A DNA stretch of 64,000 nucleotides, from assembly GCA_958299035.1 (NCBI GenBank), contig CATQJL010000001.1, positions 30,111,521-30,175,520 on the forward strand. The letters run 5' to 3'. A program made the position numbers and the translations under genes. Below are positions 22,183 to 33,957 of the stretch, piece by piece. The stretch comes from Cylicocyclus nassatus. Its lineage: Eukaryota; Nematoda; Chromadorea; Rhabditida; Strongylidae. The notes under the pieces were generated by a model, which was not told where the DNA came from, did no database searches, and saw nothing but the letters and a program-made list of their open reading frames with translations. The first letter of the stretch is position 1. Each line of letters opens with the position of its first letter.

Positions 22183-22650
22183 CAGCTAAGCAGGGAATAA
22201 TCAGAACTTAACCCAGCCATACCAAACATGCTGTATATCATCGGACTCGCCTTGAAACGCTGACCACAAATATATGTTTAATGTCAGCCAAGCGACATCT
22301 GGGAGGAGTTTTGAGCGTTTCGTTTGTGATTTGTCAAGTGTTCTGTGATGCATGTTCCACTGAATACGTTTCATAAACACTTATTTAGGTTTTTGCTAAA
22401 TGTGGCTCTTTCTTGTAATCAATCTAACCATAACCACTGTAATCCGCGCCATCAGGCTGCCTTTCAAGGAAATATATTCGTCGAGATTCGAAGAATTTCT
22501 CATATTTGCACGCTCATAACTCCTCCTAATAGTGGCTTGGCAGATAAAAAAACGCATATCTGAAATCAGCGTGCTAAGGCGAGTCCCATGATATATAGCT
22601 TGTTTGGAATGGCTGAGTTAGATTCCATTTCCTGCTAAGGCTAGAGTCAT
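22183..22650. mobile_element. MITE-like foldback, ~470 bp, ~90-bp arms
   Basis: The left arm has ACCCAGCCATACCAAAC, then CTGTATATCAT, then GGACTCGCCTTG. The right arm has the inverse (AAGGCGAGTCCCATGATA, then TTTGGAATGGCTGAGTT). The ends fade out near 22183 and 22650. No target duplication was read. Confidence 0.6.
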
Positions 22651-22667
22651 GCGTTGCACCCTTGTGA

Positions 22668-22946
22668 ATGTCAGCATTCTATTTTCAAATCAAAAGCTTG
22701 CAAAACAGTAACTGTGGGTTCCACTTCAAAGTTGTGCTACTTCTTTCAAAAATGTTGTTGGAGAGGAAAAGGAATGTGCTCCACTTTCTCTGTTTTGGTA
22801 GAAACAAATTCACAAGGATTTGTAGACAACCAATAACTCTCGCTAAGCTGGGCGGAATCAAAAGGCGCTTTAGGTTCTGTCACCGCAAGGTTCATGTGAA
22901 ATATCAGCTTCTGAAAACTTGTAGATCTTTTAAGGTATCCTCATAA
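22668..22946 (+). CDS. Doubtful 92-codon ORF
   Basis: A basic product with a hydrophobic segment (KVVLLLSKMLLERKRN) and a C-terminal part KLGGIKRRFRFCHRKVHVKY before a possible GTATCC donor near 22935. No start or splice evidence is decisive. Family not recognised. Confidence 0.2.
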   Translation: MSAFYFQIKSLQNSNCGFHFKVVLLLSKMLLERKRNVLHFLCFGRNKFTRICRQPITLAKLGGIKRRFRFCHRKVHVKYQLLKTCRSFKVSS

Positions 22947-23962
22947 CCTTGCTTTTGCATTAGTGTTTGCACTTCGGTTGTACCTCAAGGTAAAGGTGTG
23001 AAATAACCTTGAGCCGTTACATCAAGGTGCTTTGATGGATAGGTTTTGTGTCCTATGGGAATGCAGAATTTACCAGGGTAGCAATGAAAGTACGGCTACT
23101 GATGCTTCCACGCCGTCTTGTCGGATAAATTTGCTTTATGTATCTACGGTTGTCAGTAGATAGAAGTCGTGAACAGCACCTATCAACTCCGAAAAATCGT
23201 CTTCACTGACCCCTCAAACATGCTTTTTAAGTCATAGCTTGTCGTACTGGTACGGGGAGGCATCGCTGAGCAGTTATCAACTCTCAGACTTGACGAAGAT
23301 AGGAAGGTCAAAGACATTACTAATGTGCAATCGAGAACCATAAAGCGAAGTCAGCAACAGTTACAGGAGCTGCAATTCAATTCCCCCTATATCCCTACTC
23401 TTGAAGCACCTCCAGCCATACCGAGTCCAAGCTATTCATATCTTTAAGAATCTTGAAAATTCGTTGACTCGTTGACCCTACCAACTGACTACTGCCGTAC
23501 CCAAGTTCTATACCGTTTTCTCTCCTATACCACTTTCCCTATTAACGGGATGTTTCCCACGATGTGACAGCTAGATATGCGCTGAACTAGCCATTACGGT
23601 AACCTTGATAGATTTACAGCAGCTTGTCGCGTTATTCGAAAAGTGCTTGTCAAGGACTTACAGCTGTAGAGTATCTCATGTATAAATCTAATCGCAACCA
23701 CTTCTTCTTCCCCCCCCCCCCTCCCCTCCTTCCTGCCTCCAATGAGAACATAGCGTCAGAAGCTTATTACCTAGTGTTGATATTTTGATGCGGCTTAATC
23801 CCCATAGCGCCCCCCCCCCCTTCCTCCCCGAGAATAAATTGCAAAATTTTTGAATACTTACTAGAGTTTGGAAAACGTGCAAGTGACTTGTCTATACTTG
23901 TGAATCGTGTAAAAATTTTTTCGGTTGGCAAAATATTAGCAATTTTGTGACAAGGTTTTTAG
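22947..23962. other. Unassigned with two C-rich tracts
   Basis: Pyrimidine runs at 23700-23740 (C13 with CCTCCTTCC) and 23810-23828. Between 23836 and 23910 a + strand frame contains KIFEYLLEFGKRASDLSILV before a GTAAAA donor and may be an exon upstream of 23963. Otherwise no gene was recognised. Confidence 0.35.
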
Positions 23963-24147
23963 GACAGTTTCTCTTGGGAAACAATTCTGGGTGCTTGACC
24001 CTTACCTTTGCAACCGATGTTGAAGAAAGAATACCTGACTGTTTAATACCATGCTGCATGATGGTCTCACAGCAACGCGTTCAGTTACCTAAACAAGGGA
24101 AGGATATTCGAAACGAAAATGGCGTTTCCATAATGTATGCTATCTAG
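23963..24147 (+). CDS. Candidate coding exon, product unknown
   Basis: Starts after a GTTTTTAG acceptor. The frame contains GNNSGCLTLTFATDVEERIP and QLPKQGKDIRNENGVS and reaches TAG at 24145-24147. Donors inside (GTTTCC after GGC, GTATGC after AAT) would let it join downstream exons. The mariner-type element 24201-24996 would then lie in the following intron. It may belong to the gene at 25031. Confidence 0.3.
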
Positions 24148-24200
24148 AGCATTGGATGATGGTTTCAAAAACGCTTTTGGGAAGTAATTCATGAGAACTA

Positions 24201-24996
24201 TAAGGCTGTCCCAAAAGTGAACTCCTTTTTTATATCATTTAAGTTGTTTTTGTTTTCCTAGCAGACTTAGGGTACCTTCGATAGAGCGAAGCAAGCTCTA
24301 CAAAATTACCACCAGAAATCCGCCTAAGTTTAATTCCATGCAAAGTTTCAAGGCAAAATCGAAAAAAATTTTGTCACCTGAAAACTGGATCCTTGCGATG
24401 AAAAATTCTACACAGAAATCCAACTTGGCCATCATACAGTAGGCACATACAGTACATACTGTAGTAGTACTCAATTAAGCCTTTACTGGATTTTTTTCGC
24501 GCATAGAAAGCGAGAAAAAAGATGGTTCAAAAATGGTAAACTCCGCCCCAGCCTCTCCCACATATGTCATTGTGTACCACAAGCTTTATTAAGTGTAAAC
24601 TTGAAACTTTACCCCCTGTATGTGCTCTTATAATCGAGAAATACCAAGTTCTACAATTAAAAAAATGAAAAAAGTGGCATTTTGGCATTTGGCACGACCA
24701 TCTTTGTTTCTCAATGCTCCGGAAAAAACAATCCAACTATTTTTTTGGGTACTATTATGTGTCTACTATATATAGACCAAATTTGAAATTCTTCGGAATT
24801 TTCGGGAAGAGAATCTGTTTCTAGGATAGCTCAAAAACTTTGATTTCTTGCTTCAAATTTTACTTCGATTACGACTTAGATAGATCTTTGGTGATCTTTT
24901 CGTAGAGCTTGCTCCGCTCTATCGAATGGTTCCCCAAGTGTGTTGAGGAAACAAAACAGCTCAATTCATTCAAAATTTAATCTTGGGACAACCTAA
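24201..24996. mobile_element. Mariner-type non-autonomous element, 796 bp
   Basis: Left end TAAGGCTGTCCCAAAAGTG and right end TCTTGGGACAACCTAA, flanked by TA (24199-24200 and 24997-24998). Aligns throughout with 9068-9851, including the GATAGAGCG...GCTCTACAAAA block and the CACATATGTCATTGTGTACC region. No intact transposase. Confidence 0.85.
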
Positions 24997-25030
24997 TATT
25001 TGATGCAAACATTAGATTATTCCTTTCCAG

Positions 25031-26207
25031 CGTCAAGAGCTCAACTTTTTTGCCCCAACCAAAACTTTAAATTTTTACTTCAAAAATTCCCACAATTCCT
25101 TCCCAGAAGCGCTTTGCAATACCGAGTACAGATTTGGAATTAGCGTTTCATGCTCTATAGAACTACATAGTAGAATTTATGAAAGTTTACTTGAAAGTAG
25201 CTCCTTTGCAAGATGTTTACATTGCATGTCCATACAAGTTTGTTAAAATCAAATGTCTGCTTATTCCAACATTAAGAAAAGAAGTCATTGAGATCAGCGT
25301 GTTCAATGTTGTGAACTGTAAGAACATCAATCATTTCTTGTTTATCTAACAATATCAGGGCCTGGCACCAGCTGGAACGGGGCAAGCTGGATATCGTTTT
25401 TGGGGCAAAAAGCAAAGGGGGTTTCGTTTTTGTGGGCGAAGACATACGGAAAATTGGCGGCGGCGACCTTTTTTTTTTTTTTTTTTTTTTTTTAGTCGAC
25501 GTTTCGTTTTTTGGGGGATTTTGGGGATTTTTTTAGGATTTTAGGGGGGATATCGTTGAGGATCAAAGGGGACTTCGTAAAATTTCCCAAAAGTCAAGGG
25601 GGACTTCGTAAAAATTGGCAAATTTCAAAGGGGACTTCGTTTTCAAAATTCCCTGGTGCCAGCTCGTGCCGAGCCCTGAACAATATCTAGGCTTCGACAA
25701 CAATTCTCGTTTTACTTGATGCTTCAGGACGGAATCAGAACGACTTGTTCGGAATTGGTAAGAGTGCTTAAAGAATTATATCCAACTACTGATTTCGGTA
25801 AAGACGTGTTTGACTGGAGCTTCCATCCTAGTATAAATCAACAGTGGAATTCAAAATTCGAAGAGTGATATTTACTGCCATACTGCCAAAACCAGTAATC
25901 TGCGAGCGGAGCTACAGCTAAATCTAAGCTAAATCTCGTCGCCGTTAATCAGGTTTGAGATTAATTAGAAGTTGTTGCTGCCCTACATCAAAGACAAATA
26001 TTACTAGCTTTTTAATAATGACTAATTAAGTGTTGAAAAATGATATATAGTAATCTGATGTTATGGTGTACAGACATATAAGAATGGTTCATTTCTTTAG
26101 ATTTTTCAGGCAAATTTTGCTCGAATTTCACCGAAGATGAAAAATTTGAGTTGATAGCTCACTGCCACAGATTTTTATTGGATTTACCGTCTCAAAGGAA
26201 CAAAATC
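25031..26207 (+). CDS. 3' part of a gene cut by the assembly gap, product unknown
   Basis: Exon 25031-25237 follows TTTCCAG, is open for 69 codons (segments FAPTKTLNFYFKNSHNS and EYRFGISVSCSIELHSRIYE) and ends in phase 0 at a GTTTGT donor. Exon 25728 follows GCTTCAG in the same phase with DGIRTTCSELVRVLKELYPT. Here it either uses the GTAAAG donor at 25798 or reads on (FDWSFHPSINQQWNSKFEE) to TGA at 25866. The donor at 25798 leaves one base that fits the exon at 26110 (after TTTTTCAG), containing NFTEDEKFELIAHCHRFLL and DLPSQRNKI, which is truncated by the Ns at 26208. The 25238-25727 intron holds a hAT MITE. Family not recognised; the joins are inferred from phase. Confidence 0.5.
25356..25678. 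mobile_element. hAT-type MITE, 323 bp, 8-bp TSD
   Basis: Ends CAGGGCCTGGCACCAGCTGG and, from the right, CAGGGCTCGGCACGAGCTGG. Both are flanked by AACAATAT (25348-25355 and 25679-25686). The interior has a run of 25 T (25469-25493) and repeated GGGGACTTCGTAAAA phrases. Terminal similarity links it to 12647-13810. Confidence 0.88.
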
Positions 26208-26707
26208 NNNNNNNNNNNNNNNNNNNNNNNNNNNNNNNNNNNNNNNNNNNNNNNNNNNNNNNNNNNNNNNNNNNNNNNNNNNNNNNNNNNNNNNNNNNNN
26301 NNNNNNNNNNNNNNNNNNNNNNNNNNNNNNNNNNNNNNNNNNNNNNNNNNNNNNNNNNNNNNNNNNNNNNNNNNNNNNNNNNNNNNNNNNNNNNNNNNNN
26401 NNNNNNNNNNNNNNNNNNNNNNNNNNNNNNNNNNNNNNNNNNNNNNNNNNNNNNNNNNNNNNNNNNNNNNNNNNNNNNNNNNNNNNNNNNNNNNNNNNNN
26501 NNNNNNNNNNNNNNNNNNNNNNNNNNNNNNNNNNNNNNNNNNNNNNNNNNNNNNNNNNNNNNNNNNNNNNNNNNNNNNNNNNNNNNNNNNNNNNNNNNNN
26601 NNNNNNNNNNNNNNNNNNNNNNNNNNNNNNNNNNNNNNNNNNNNNNNNNNNNNNNNNNNNNNNNNNNNNNNNNNNNNNNNNNNNNNNNNNNNNNNNNNNN
26701 NNNNNNN
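26208..26707. other. Assembly gap, exactly 500 N
   Basis: The round length points to a fixed-size scaffolding gap, so its true size is unknown. The left side ends inside a coding exon and the right side starts with adapter. Confidence 0.98.
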
Positions 26708-26732
26708 AGCAGTGGTATCAACGCAGAGTACT
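26708..26732. other. Residual amplification adapter
   Basis: AGCAGTGGTATCAACG followed by CAGAGTACT matches the SMART-type / PacBio low-input gDNA amplification adapter, lacking only its first A. It sits between the Ns and the first repeat unit and is not genomic. Confidence 0.95.
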
Positions 26733-26985
26733 AAATCTTCGTTCATATTAGAAATTGCTCAAAACCTAGAAGAAATTATCATTAAATGATCGTAACTTGC
26801 TGTGTAGTAACGCTAAACACTTCGAATAGACTTTATTCGATAGAAAATCGTTCAAATTTTTTCAAATACTTCAATGTTGACATGCTTACGATGGCATTAT
26901 CGAGCTGAAAAATGCCTTAAAAGTCAAAAAACTTATGTTTGTAAGTGAAAATTGCTTCATAGACACTTAGCAAATGTCCAGGTAA

Positions 26986-27055
26986 GGCATACCTGCAAAT
27001 ATGCGTGCAGTAGGACGTGCTGCAACTAGTCGTTCGCTAGGACGATAACGTCGAC
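26986..27055 (+). promoter_or_regulatory. Candidate SL1 promoter region (unit 1; repeated in every unit)
   Basis: The ~70 bp upstream of the RNA start contain GTGCAGTAGGACGTGCTGC and TCGTTCGCTAGGACG. They are unchanged in nearly all units, apart from one C-to-T change (CCTGCAAAT to CCTGTAAAT) in copies 46-51. Nematode SL and snRNA genes use a proximal sequence element about 50-70 bp upstream and no TATA box. I cannot match a specific consensus, so the exact element is inferred from position and conservation. Confidence 0.35.
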
Positions 27056-27157
27056 GGTTTAATTACCCAAGTTTGAGGTATTTTCTAGATCTGACTCAAT
27101 CAAATGATTGTGGTCTGATAAAATTTTGGATATCTCTTCCTAAACAGGGAGAGTACA
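27056..27157 (+). ncRNA. SL1: SL1 spliced leader RNA, copy 1
   Basis: The RNA donates its first 22 nt to the 5' ends of mRNAs by trans-splicing as an Sm-class snRNP. The exon (27056-27077) starts GGTTTAATTACC, ends AAGTTTGAG, and matches the conserved nematode SL1; GT follows at 27078. Stem I can form between AATTACC and GGTATTT. Stem II pairs AGATC (27087-27091) with GGTCT (27112-27116) and CAATC with GATTG. The Sm-type site is AAATTTTGG (27121-27129). The 3' stem pairs CTCTTCCT (27134-27141) with AGGGAGAG (27146-27153) across an AAAC loop. The 3' end is approximate. Unit class A. Confidence 0.95.
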
Positions 27158-27735
27158 AGACACTGCATAACAATAGAATACATTGTAAACGATACCGTAC
27201 ATGGTATAGAGCAAGCAGCTCTGCCGAGCACATGCTACATGTTGACATGTTTACGGTTTCGAAAGTGCATCACAAGACTAGTACGCAAAAACAACCGATT
27301 TCTTACGAAATGCTGAGTGTTTCGACATGGATCGTAAGTGCAAAGTTTTGCACTTCTATGTATATGTGTTTACTAGTTTAGGTGCATACTGTAAATGCAC
27401 ATTTAAACATTGAAATCTTCGTTCATATTAGAAATTGCTCAAAACCTAGAAGAAATTATCATTAAATGATCGTAACTTGCTGTGTAGTAACGCTAAACAC
27501 TTCGAATAGACTTTATTCGATAGAAAATCGTTCAAATTTTTTCAAATACTTCAATGTTGACATGCTTACGATGGCATTATCGAGCTGAAAAATGCCTTAA
27601 AAGTCAAAAAACTTATGTTTGTAAGTGAAAATTGCTTCATAGACACTTAGCAAATGTCCAGGTAAGGCATACCTGCAAATATGCGTGCAGTAGGACGTGC
27701 TGCAACTAGTCGTTCGCTAGGACGATAACGTCGAC

Positions 27736-27837
27736 GGTTTAATTACCCAAGTTTGAGGTATTTTCTAGATCTGACTCAATCAAATGATTGTGGTCTGATA
27801 AAATTTTGGATATCTCTTCCTAAACAGGGAGAGTACA
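27736..27837 (+). ncRNA. SL1: SL1 RNA, copy 2
   Basis: RNA identical to copy 1; class A unit. Confidence 0.95.
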
Positions 27838-28415
27838 AGACACTGCATAACAATAGAATACATTGTAAACGATACCGTACATGGTATAGAGCAAGCAGCT
27901 CTGCCGAGCACATGCTACATGTTGACATGTTTACGGTTTCGAAAGTGCATCACAAGACTAGTACGCAAAAACAACCGATTTCTTACGAAATGCTGAGTGT
28001 TTCGACATGGATCGTAAGTGCAAAGTTTTGCACTTCTATGTATATGTGTTTACTAGTTTAGGTGCATACTGTAAATGCACATTTAAACATTGAAATCTTC
28101 GTTCATATTAGAAATTGCTCAAAACCTAGAAGAAATTATCATTAAATGATCGTAACTTGCTGTGTAGTAACGCTAAACACTTCGAATAGACTTTATTCGA
28201 TAGAAAATCGTTCAAATTTTTTCAAATACTTCAATGTTGACATGCTTACGATGGCATTATCGAGCTGAAAAATGCCTTAAAAGTCAAAAAACTTATGTTT
28301 GTAAGTGAAAATTGCTTCATAGACACTTAGCAAATGTCCAGGTAAGGCATACCTGCAAATATGCGTGCAGTAGGACGTGCTGCAACTAGTCGTTCGCTAG
28401 GACGATAACGTCGAC

Positions 28416-28517
28416 GGTTTAATTACCCAAGTTTGAGGTATTTTCTAGATCTGACTCAATCAAATGATTGTGGTCTGATAAAATTTTGGATATCTCTTCC
28501 TAAACAGGGAGAGTACA
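28416..28517 (+). ncRNA. SL1: SL1 RNA, copy 3
   Basis: RNA identical to copy 1; class A unit. Confidence 0.95.
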
Positions 28518-29095
28518 AGACACTGCATAACAATAGAATACATTGTAAACGATACCGTACATGGTATAGAGCAAGCAGCTCTGCCGAGCACATGCTACAT
28601 GTTGACATGTTTACGGTTTCGAAAGTGCATCACAAGACTAGTACGCAAAAACAACCGATTTCTTACGAAATGCTGAGTGTTTCGACATGGATCGTAAGTG
28701 CAAAGTTTTGCACTTCTATGTATATGTGTTTACTAGTTTAGGTGCATACTGTAAATGCACATTTAAACATTGAAATCTTCGTTCATATTAGAAATTGCTC
28801 AAAACCTAGAAGAAATTATCATTAAATGATCGTAACTTGCTGTGTAGTAACGCTAAACACTTCGAATAGACTTTATTCGATAGAAAATCGTTCAAATTTT
28901 TTCAAATACTTCAATGTTGACATGCTTACGATGGCATTATCGAGCTGAAAAATGCCTTAAAAGTCAAAAAACTTATGTTTGTAAGTGAAAATTGCTTCAT
29001 AGACACTTAGCAAATGTCCAGGTAAGGCATACCTGCAAATATGCGTGCAGTAGGACGTGCTGCAACTAGTCGTTCGCTAGGACGATAACGTCGAC

Positions 29096-29197
29096 GGTTT
29101 AATTACCCAAGTTTGAGGTATTTTCTAGATCTGACTCAATCAAATGATTGTGGTCTGATAAAATTTTGGATATCTCTTCCTAAACAGGGAGAGTACA
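29096..29197 (+). ncRNA. SL1: SL1 RNA, copy 4
   Basis: RNA identical to copy 1; class A unit. Confidence 0.95.
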
Positions 29198-29775
29198 AGA
29201 CACTGCATAACAATAGAATACATTGTAAACGATACCGTACATGGTATAGAGCAAGCAGCTCTGCCGAGCACATGCTACATGTTGACATGTTTACGGTTTC
29301 GAAAGTGCATCACAAGACTAGTACGCAAAAACAACCGATTTCTTACGAAATGCTGAGTGTTTCGACATGGATCGTAAGTGCAAAGTTTTGCACTTCTATG
29401 TATATGTGTTTACTAGTTTAGGTGCATACTGTAAATGCACATTTAAACATTGAAATCTTCGTTCATATTAGAAATTGCTCAAAACCTAGAAGAAATTATC
29501 ATTAAATGATCGTAACTTGCTGTGTAGTAACGCTAAACACTTCGAATAGACTTTATTCGATAGAAAATCGTTCAAATTTTTTCAAATACTTCAATGTTGA
29601 CATGCTTACGATGGCATTATCGAGCTGAAAAATGCCTTAAAAGTCAAAAAACTTATGTTTGTAAGTGAAAATTGCTTCATAGACACTTAGCAAATGTCCA
29701 GGTAAGGCATACCTGCAAATATGCGTGCAGTAGGACGTGCTGCAACTAGTCGTTCGCTAGGACGATAACGTCGAC

Positions 29776-29877
29776 GGTTTAATTACCCAAGTTTGAGGTA
29801 TTTTCTAGATCTGACTCAATCAAATGATTGTGGTCTGATAAAATTTTGGATATCTCTTCCTAAACAGGGAGAGTACA
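29776..29877 (+). ncRNA. SL1: SL1 RNA, copy 5
   Basis: RNA identical to copy 1; class A unit. Confidence 0.95.
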
Positions 29878-30455
29878 AGACACTGCATAACAATAGAATA
29901 CATTGTAAACGATACCGTACATGGTATAGAGCAAGCAGCTCTGCCGAGCACATGCTACATGTTGACATGTTTACGGTTTCGAAAGTGCATCACAAGACTA
30001 GTACGCAAAAACAACCGATTTCTTACGAAATGCTGAGTGTTTCGACATGGATCGTAAGTGCAAAGTTTTGCACTTCTATGTATATGTGTTTACTAGTTTA
30101 GGTGCATACTGTAAATGCACATTTAAACATTGAAATCTTCGTTCATATTAGAAATTGCTCAAAACCTAGAAGAAATTATCATTAAATGATCGTAACTTGC
30201 TGTGTAGTAACGCTAAACACTTCGAATAGACTTTATTCGATAGAAAATCGTTCAAATTTTTTCAAATACTTCAATGTTGACATGCTTACGATGGCATTAT
30301 CGAGCTGAAAAATGCCTTAAAAGTCAAAAAACTTATGTTTGTAAGTGAAAATTGCTTCATAGACACTTAGCAAATGTCCAGGTAAGGCATACCTGCAAAT
30401 ATGCGTGCAGTAGGACGTGCTGCAACTAGTCGTTCGCTAGGACGATAACGTCGAC

Positions 30456-30557
30456 GGTTTAATTACCCAAGTTTGAGGTATTTTCTAGATCTGACTCAAT
30501 CAAATGATTGTGGTCTGATAAAATTTTGGATATCTCTTCCTAAACAGGGAGAGTACA
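30456..30557 (+). ncRNA. SL1: SL1 RNA, copy 6
   Basis: RNA identical to copy 1; class A unit. Confidence 0.95.
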
Positions 30558-31135
30558 AGACACTGCATAACAATAGAATACATTGTAAACGATACCGTAC
30601 ATGGTATAGAGCAAGCAGCTCTGCCGAGCACATGCTACATGTTGACATGTTTACGGTTTCGAAAGTGCATCACAAGACTAGTACGCAAAAACAACCGATT
30701 TCTTACGAAATGCTGAGTGTTTCGACATGGATCGTAAGTGCAAAGTTTTGCACTTCTATGTATATGTGTTTACTAGTTTAGGTGCATACTGTAAATGCAC
30801 ATTTAAACATTGAAATCTTCGTTCATATTAGAAATTGCTCAAAACCTAGAAGAAATTATCATTAAATGATCGTAACTTGCTGTGTAGTAACGCTAAACAC
30901 TTCGAATAGACTTTATTCGATAGAAAATCGTTCAAATTTTTTCAAATACTTCAATGTTGACATGCTTACGATGGCATTATCGAGCTGAAAAATGCCTTAA
31001 AAGTCAAAAAACTTATGTTTGTAAGTGAAAATTGCTTCATAGACACTTAGCAAATGTCCAGGTAAGGCATACCTGCAAATATGCGTGCAGTAGGACGTGC
31101 TGCAACTAGTCGTTCGCTAGGACGATAACGTCGAC

Positions 31136-31237
31136 GGTTTAATTACCCAAGTTTGAGGTATTTTCTAGATCTGACTCAATCAAATGATTGTGGTCTGATA
31201 AAATTTTGGATATCTCTTCCTAAACAGGGAGAGTACA
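31136..31237 (+). ncRNA. SL1: SL1 RNA, copy 7
   Basis: RNA identical to copy 1; class A unit. Confidence 0.95.
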
Positions 31238-31815
31238 AGACACTGCATAACAATAGAATACATTGTAAACGATACCGTACATGGTATAGAGCAAGCAGCT
31301 CTGCCGAGCACATGCTACATGTTGACATGTTTACGGTTTCGAAAGTGCATCACAAGACTAGTACGCAAAAACAACCGATTTCTTACGAAATGCTGAGTGT
31401 TTCGACATGGATCGTAAGTGCAAAGTTTTGCACTTCTATGTATATGTGTTTACTAGTTTAGGTGCATACTGTAAATGCACATTTAAACATTGAAATCTTC
31501 GTTCATATTAGAAATTGCTCAAAACCTAGAAGAAATTATCATTAAATGATCGTAACTTGCTGTGTAGTAACGCTAAACACTTCGAATAGACTTTATTCGA
31601 TAGAAAATCGTTCAAATTTTTTCAAATACTTCAATGTTGACATGCTTACGATGGCATTATCGAGCTGAAAAATGCCTTAAAAGTCAAAAAACTTATGTTT
31701 GTAAGTGAAAATTGCTTCATAGACACTTAGCAAATGTCCAGGTAAGGCATACCTGCAAATATGCGTGCAGTAGGACGTGCTGCAACTAGTCGTTCGCTAG
31801 GACGATAACGTCGAC

Positions 31816-31917
31816 GGTTTAATTACCCAAGTTTGAGGTATTTTCTAGATCTGACTCAATCAAATGATTGTGGTCTGATAAAATTTTGGATATCTCTTCC
31901 TAAACAGGGAGAGTACA
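31816..31917 (+). ncRNA. SL1: SL1 RNA, copy 8
   Basis: RNA identical to copy 1; class A unit. Confidence 0.95.
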
Positions 31918-32495
31918 AGACACTGCATAACAATAGAATACATTGTAAACGATACCGTACATGGTATAGAGCAAGCAGCTCTGCCGAGCACATGCTACAT
32001 GTTGACATGTTTACGGTTTCGAAAGTGCATCACAAGACTAGTACGCAAAAACAACCGATTTCTTACGAAATGCTGAGTGTTTCGACATGGATCGTAAGTG
32101 CAAAGTTTTGCACTTCTATGTATATGTGTTTACTAGTTTAGGTGCATACTGTAAATGCACATTTAAACATTGAAATCTTCGTTCATATTAGAAATTGCTC
32201 AAAACCTAGAAGAAATTATCATTAAATGATCGTAACTTGCTGTGTAGTAACGCTAAACACTTCGAATAGACTTTATTCGATAGAAAATCGTTCAAATTTT
32301 TTCAAATACTTCAATGTTGACATGCTTACGATGGCATTATCGAGCTGAAAAATGCCTTAAAAGTCAAAAAACTTATGTTTGTAAGTGAAAATTGCTTCAT
32401 AGACACTTAGCAAATGTCCAGGTAAGGCATACCTGCAAATATGCGTGCAGTAGGACGTGCTGCAACTAGTCGTTCGCTAGGACGATAACGTCGAC

Positions 32496-32597
32496 GGTTT
32501 AATTACCCAAGTTTGAGGTATTTTCTAGATCTGACTCAATCAAATGATTGTGGTCTGATAAAATTTTGGATATCTCTTCCTAAACAGGGAGAGTACA
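32496..32597 (+). ncRNA. SL1: SL1 RNA, copy 9
   Basis: RNA identical to copy 1; class A unit. Confidence 0.95.
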
Positions 32598-33175
32598 AGA
32601 CACTGCATAACAATAGAATACATTGTAAACGATACCGTACATGGTATAGAGCAAGCAGCTCTGCCGAGCACATGCTACATGTTGACATGTTTACGGTTTC
32701 GAAAGTGCATCACAAGACTAGTACGCAAAAACAACCGATTTCTTACGAAATGCTGAGTGTTTCGACATGGATCGTAAGTGCAAAGTTTTGCACTTCTATG
32801 TATATGTGTTTACTAGTTTAGGTGCATACTGTAAATGCACATTTAAACATTGAAATCTTCGTTCATATTAGAAATTGCTCAAAACCTAGAAGAAATTATC
32901 ATTAAATGATCGTAACTTGCTGTGTAGTAACGCTAAACACTTCGAATAGACTTTATTCGATAGAAAATCGTTCAAATTTTTTCAAATACTTCAATGTTGA
33001 CATGCTTACGATGGCATTATCGAGTTGAAAAATGCCTTAAAAGTCAAAAAACTTATGTTTGTAAGTGAAAATTGCTTCATAGACACTTAGCAAATGTCCA
33101 GGTAAGGCATACCTGCAAATATGCGTGCAGTAGGACGTGCTGCAACTAGTCGTTCGCTAGGACGATAACGTCGAC

Positions 33176-33277
33176 GGTTTAATTACCCAAGTTTGAGGTA
33201 TTTTCTAGATCTGACTCAATCAAATGATTGTGGTCTGATAAAATTTTGGATATCTCTTCCTAAACAGGGAGAGTACA
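33176..33277 (+). ncRNA. SL1: SL1 RNA, copy 10
   Basis: RNA identical to copy 1. The 5' flank has GAGTTGAAA instead of GAGCTGAAA, shared only with copy 11. Confidence 0.95.
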
Positions 33278-33855
33278 AGACACTGCATAACAATAGAATA
33301 CATTGTAAACGATACCGTACATGGTATAGAGCAAGCAGCTCTGCCGAGCACATGCTACATGTTGACATGTTTACGGTTTCGAAAGTGCATCACAAGACTA
33401 GTACGCAAAAACAACCGATTTCTTACGAAATGCTGAGTGTTTCGACATGGATCGTAAGTGCAAAGTTTTGCACTTCTATGTATATGTGTTTACTAGTTTA
33501 GGTGCATACTGTAAATGCACATTTAAACATTGAAATCTTCGTTCATATTAGAAATTGCTCAAAACCTAGAAGAAATTATCATTAAATGATCGTAACTTGC
33601 TGTGTAGTAACGCTAAACACTTCGAATAGACTTTATTCGATAGAAAATCGTTCAAATTTTTTCAAATACTTCAATGTTGACATGCTTACGATGGCATTAT
33701 CGAGTTGAAAAATGCCTTAAAAGTCAAAAAACTTATGTTTGTAAGTGAAAATTGCTTCATAGACACTTAGCAAATGTCCAGGTAAGGCATACCTGCAAAT
33801 ATGCGTGCAGTAGGACGTGCTGCAACTAGTCGTTCGCTAGGACGATAACGTCGAC

Positions 33856-33957
33856 GGTTTAATTACCCAAGTTTGAGGTATTTTCTAGATCTGACTCAAT
33901 CAAATGATTGTGGTCTGATAAAATTTTGGATATCTCTTCCTAAACAGGGAGAGTACA
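33856..33957 (+). ncRNA. SL1: SL1 RNA, copy 11
   Basis: RNA identical to copy 1; shares the GAGTTGAAA flank with copy 10. Confidence 0.95.

Noticed and set aside
26128..26789. Long frames of ~180-212 codons across the gap
   Set aside because: They consist of unknown bases (N) and carry no information.
26880..26915. GCTTACGATGGCAT in each unit, resembling the start of nematode 5S rRNA (GCTTACGACCAT)
   Set aside because: The similarity stops after about 8-10 bases and none of the internal 5S control regions follow.
27073..27381. A 102-codon open frame repeated in nearly all of the 680-bp units
   Set aside because: It starts at TTG within the SL1 exon, overlaps the RNA gene, and is broken by a 1-bp deletion in copies 30, 32 and 44. 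It is a by-product of the repeat, not a protein.
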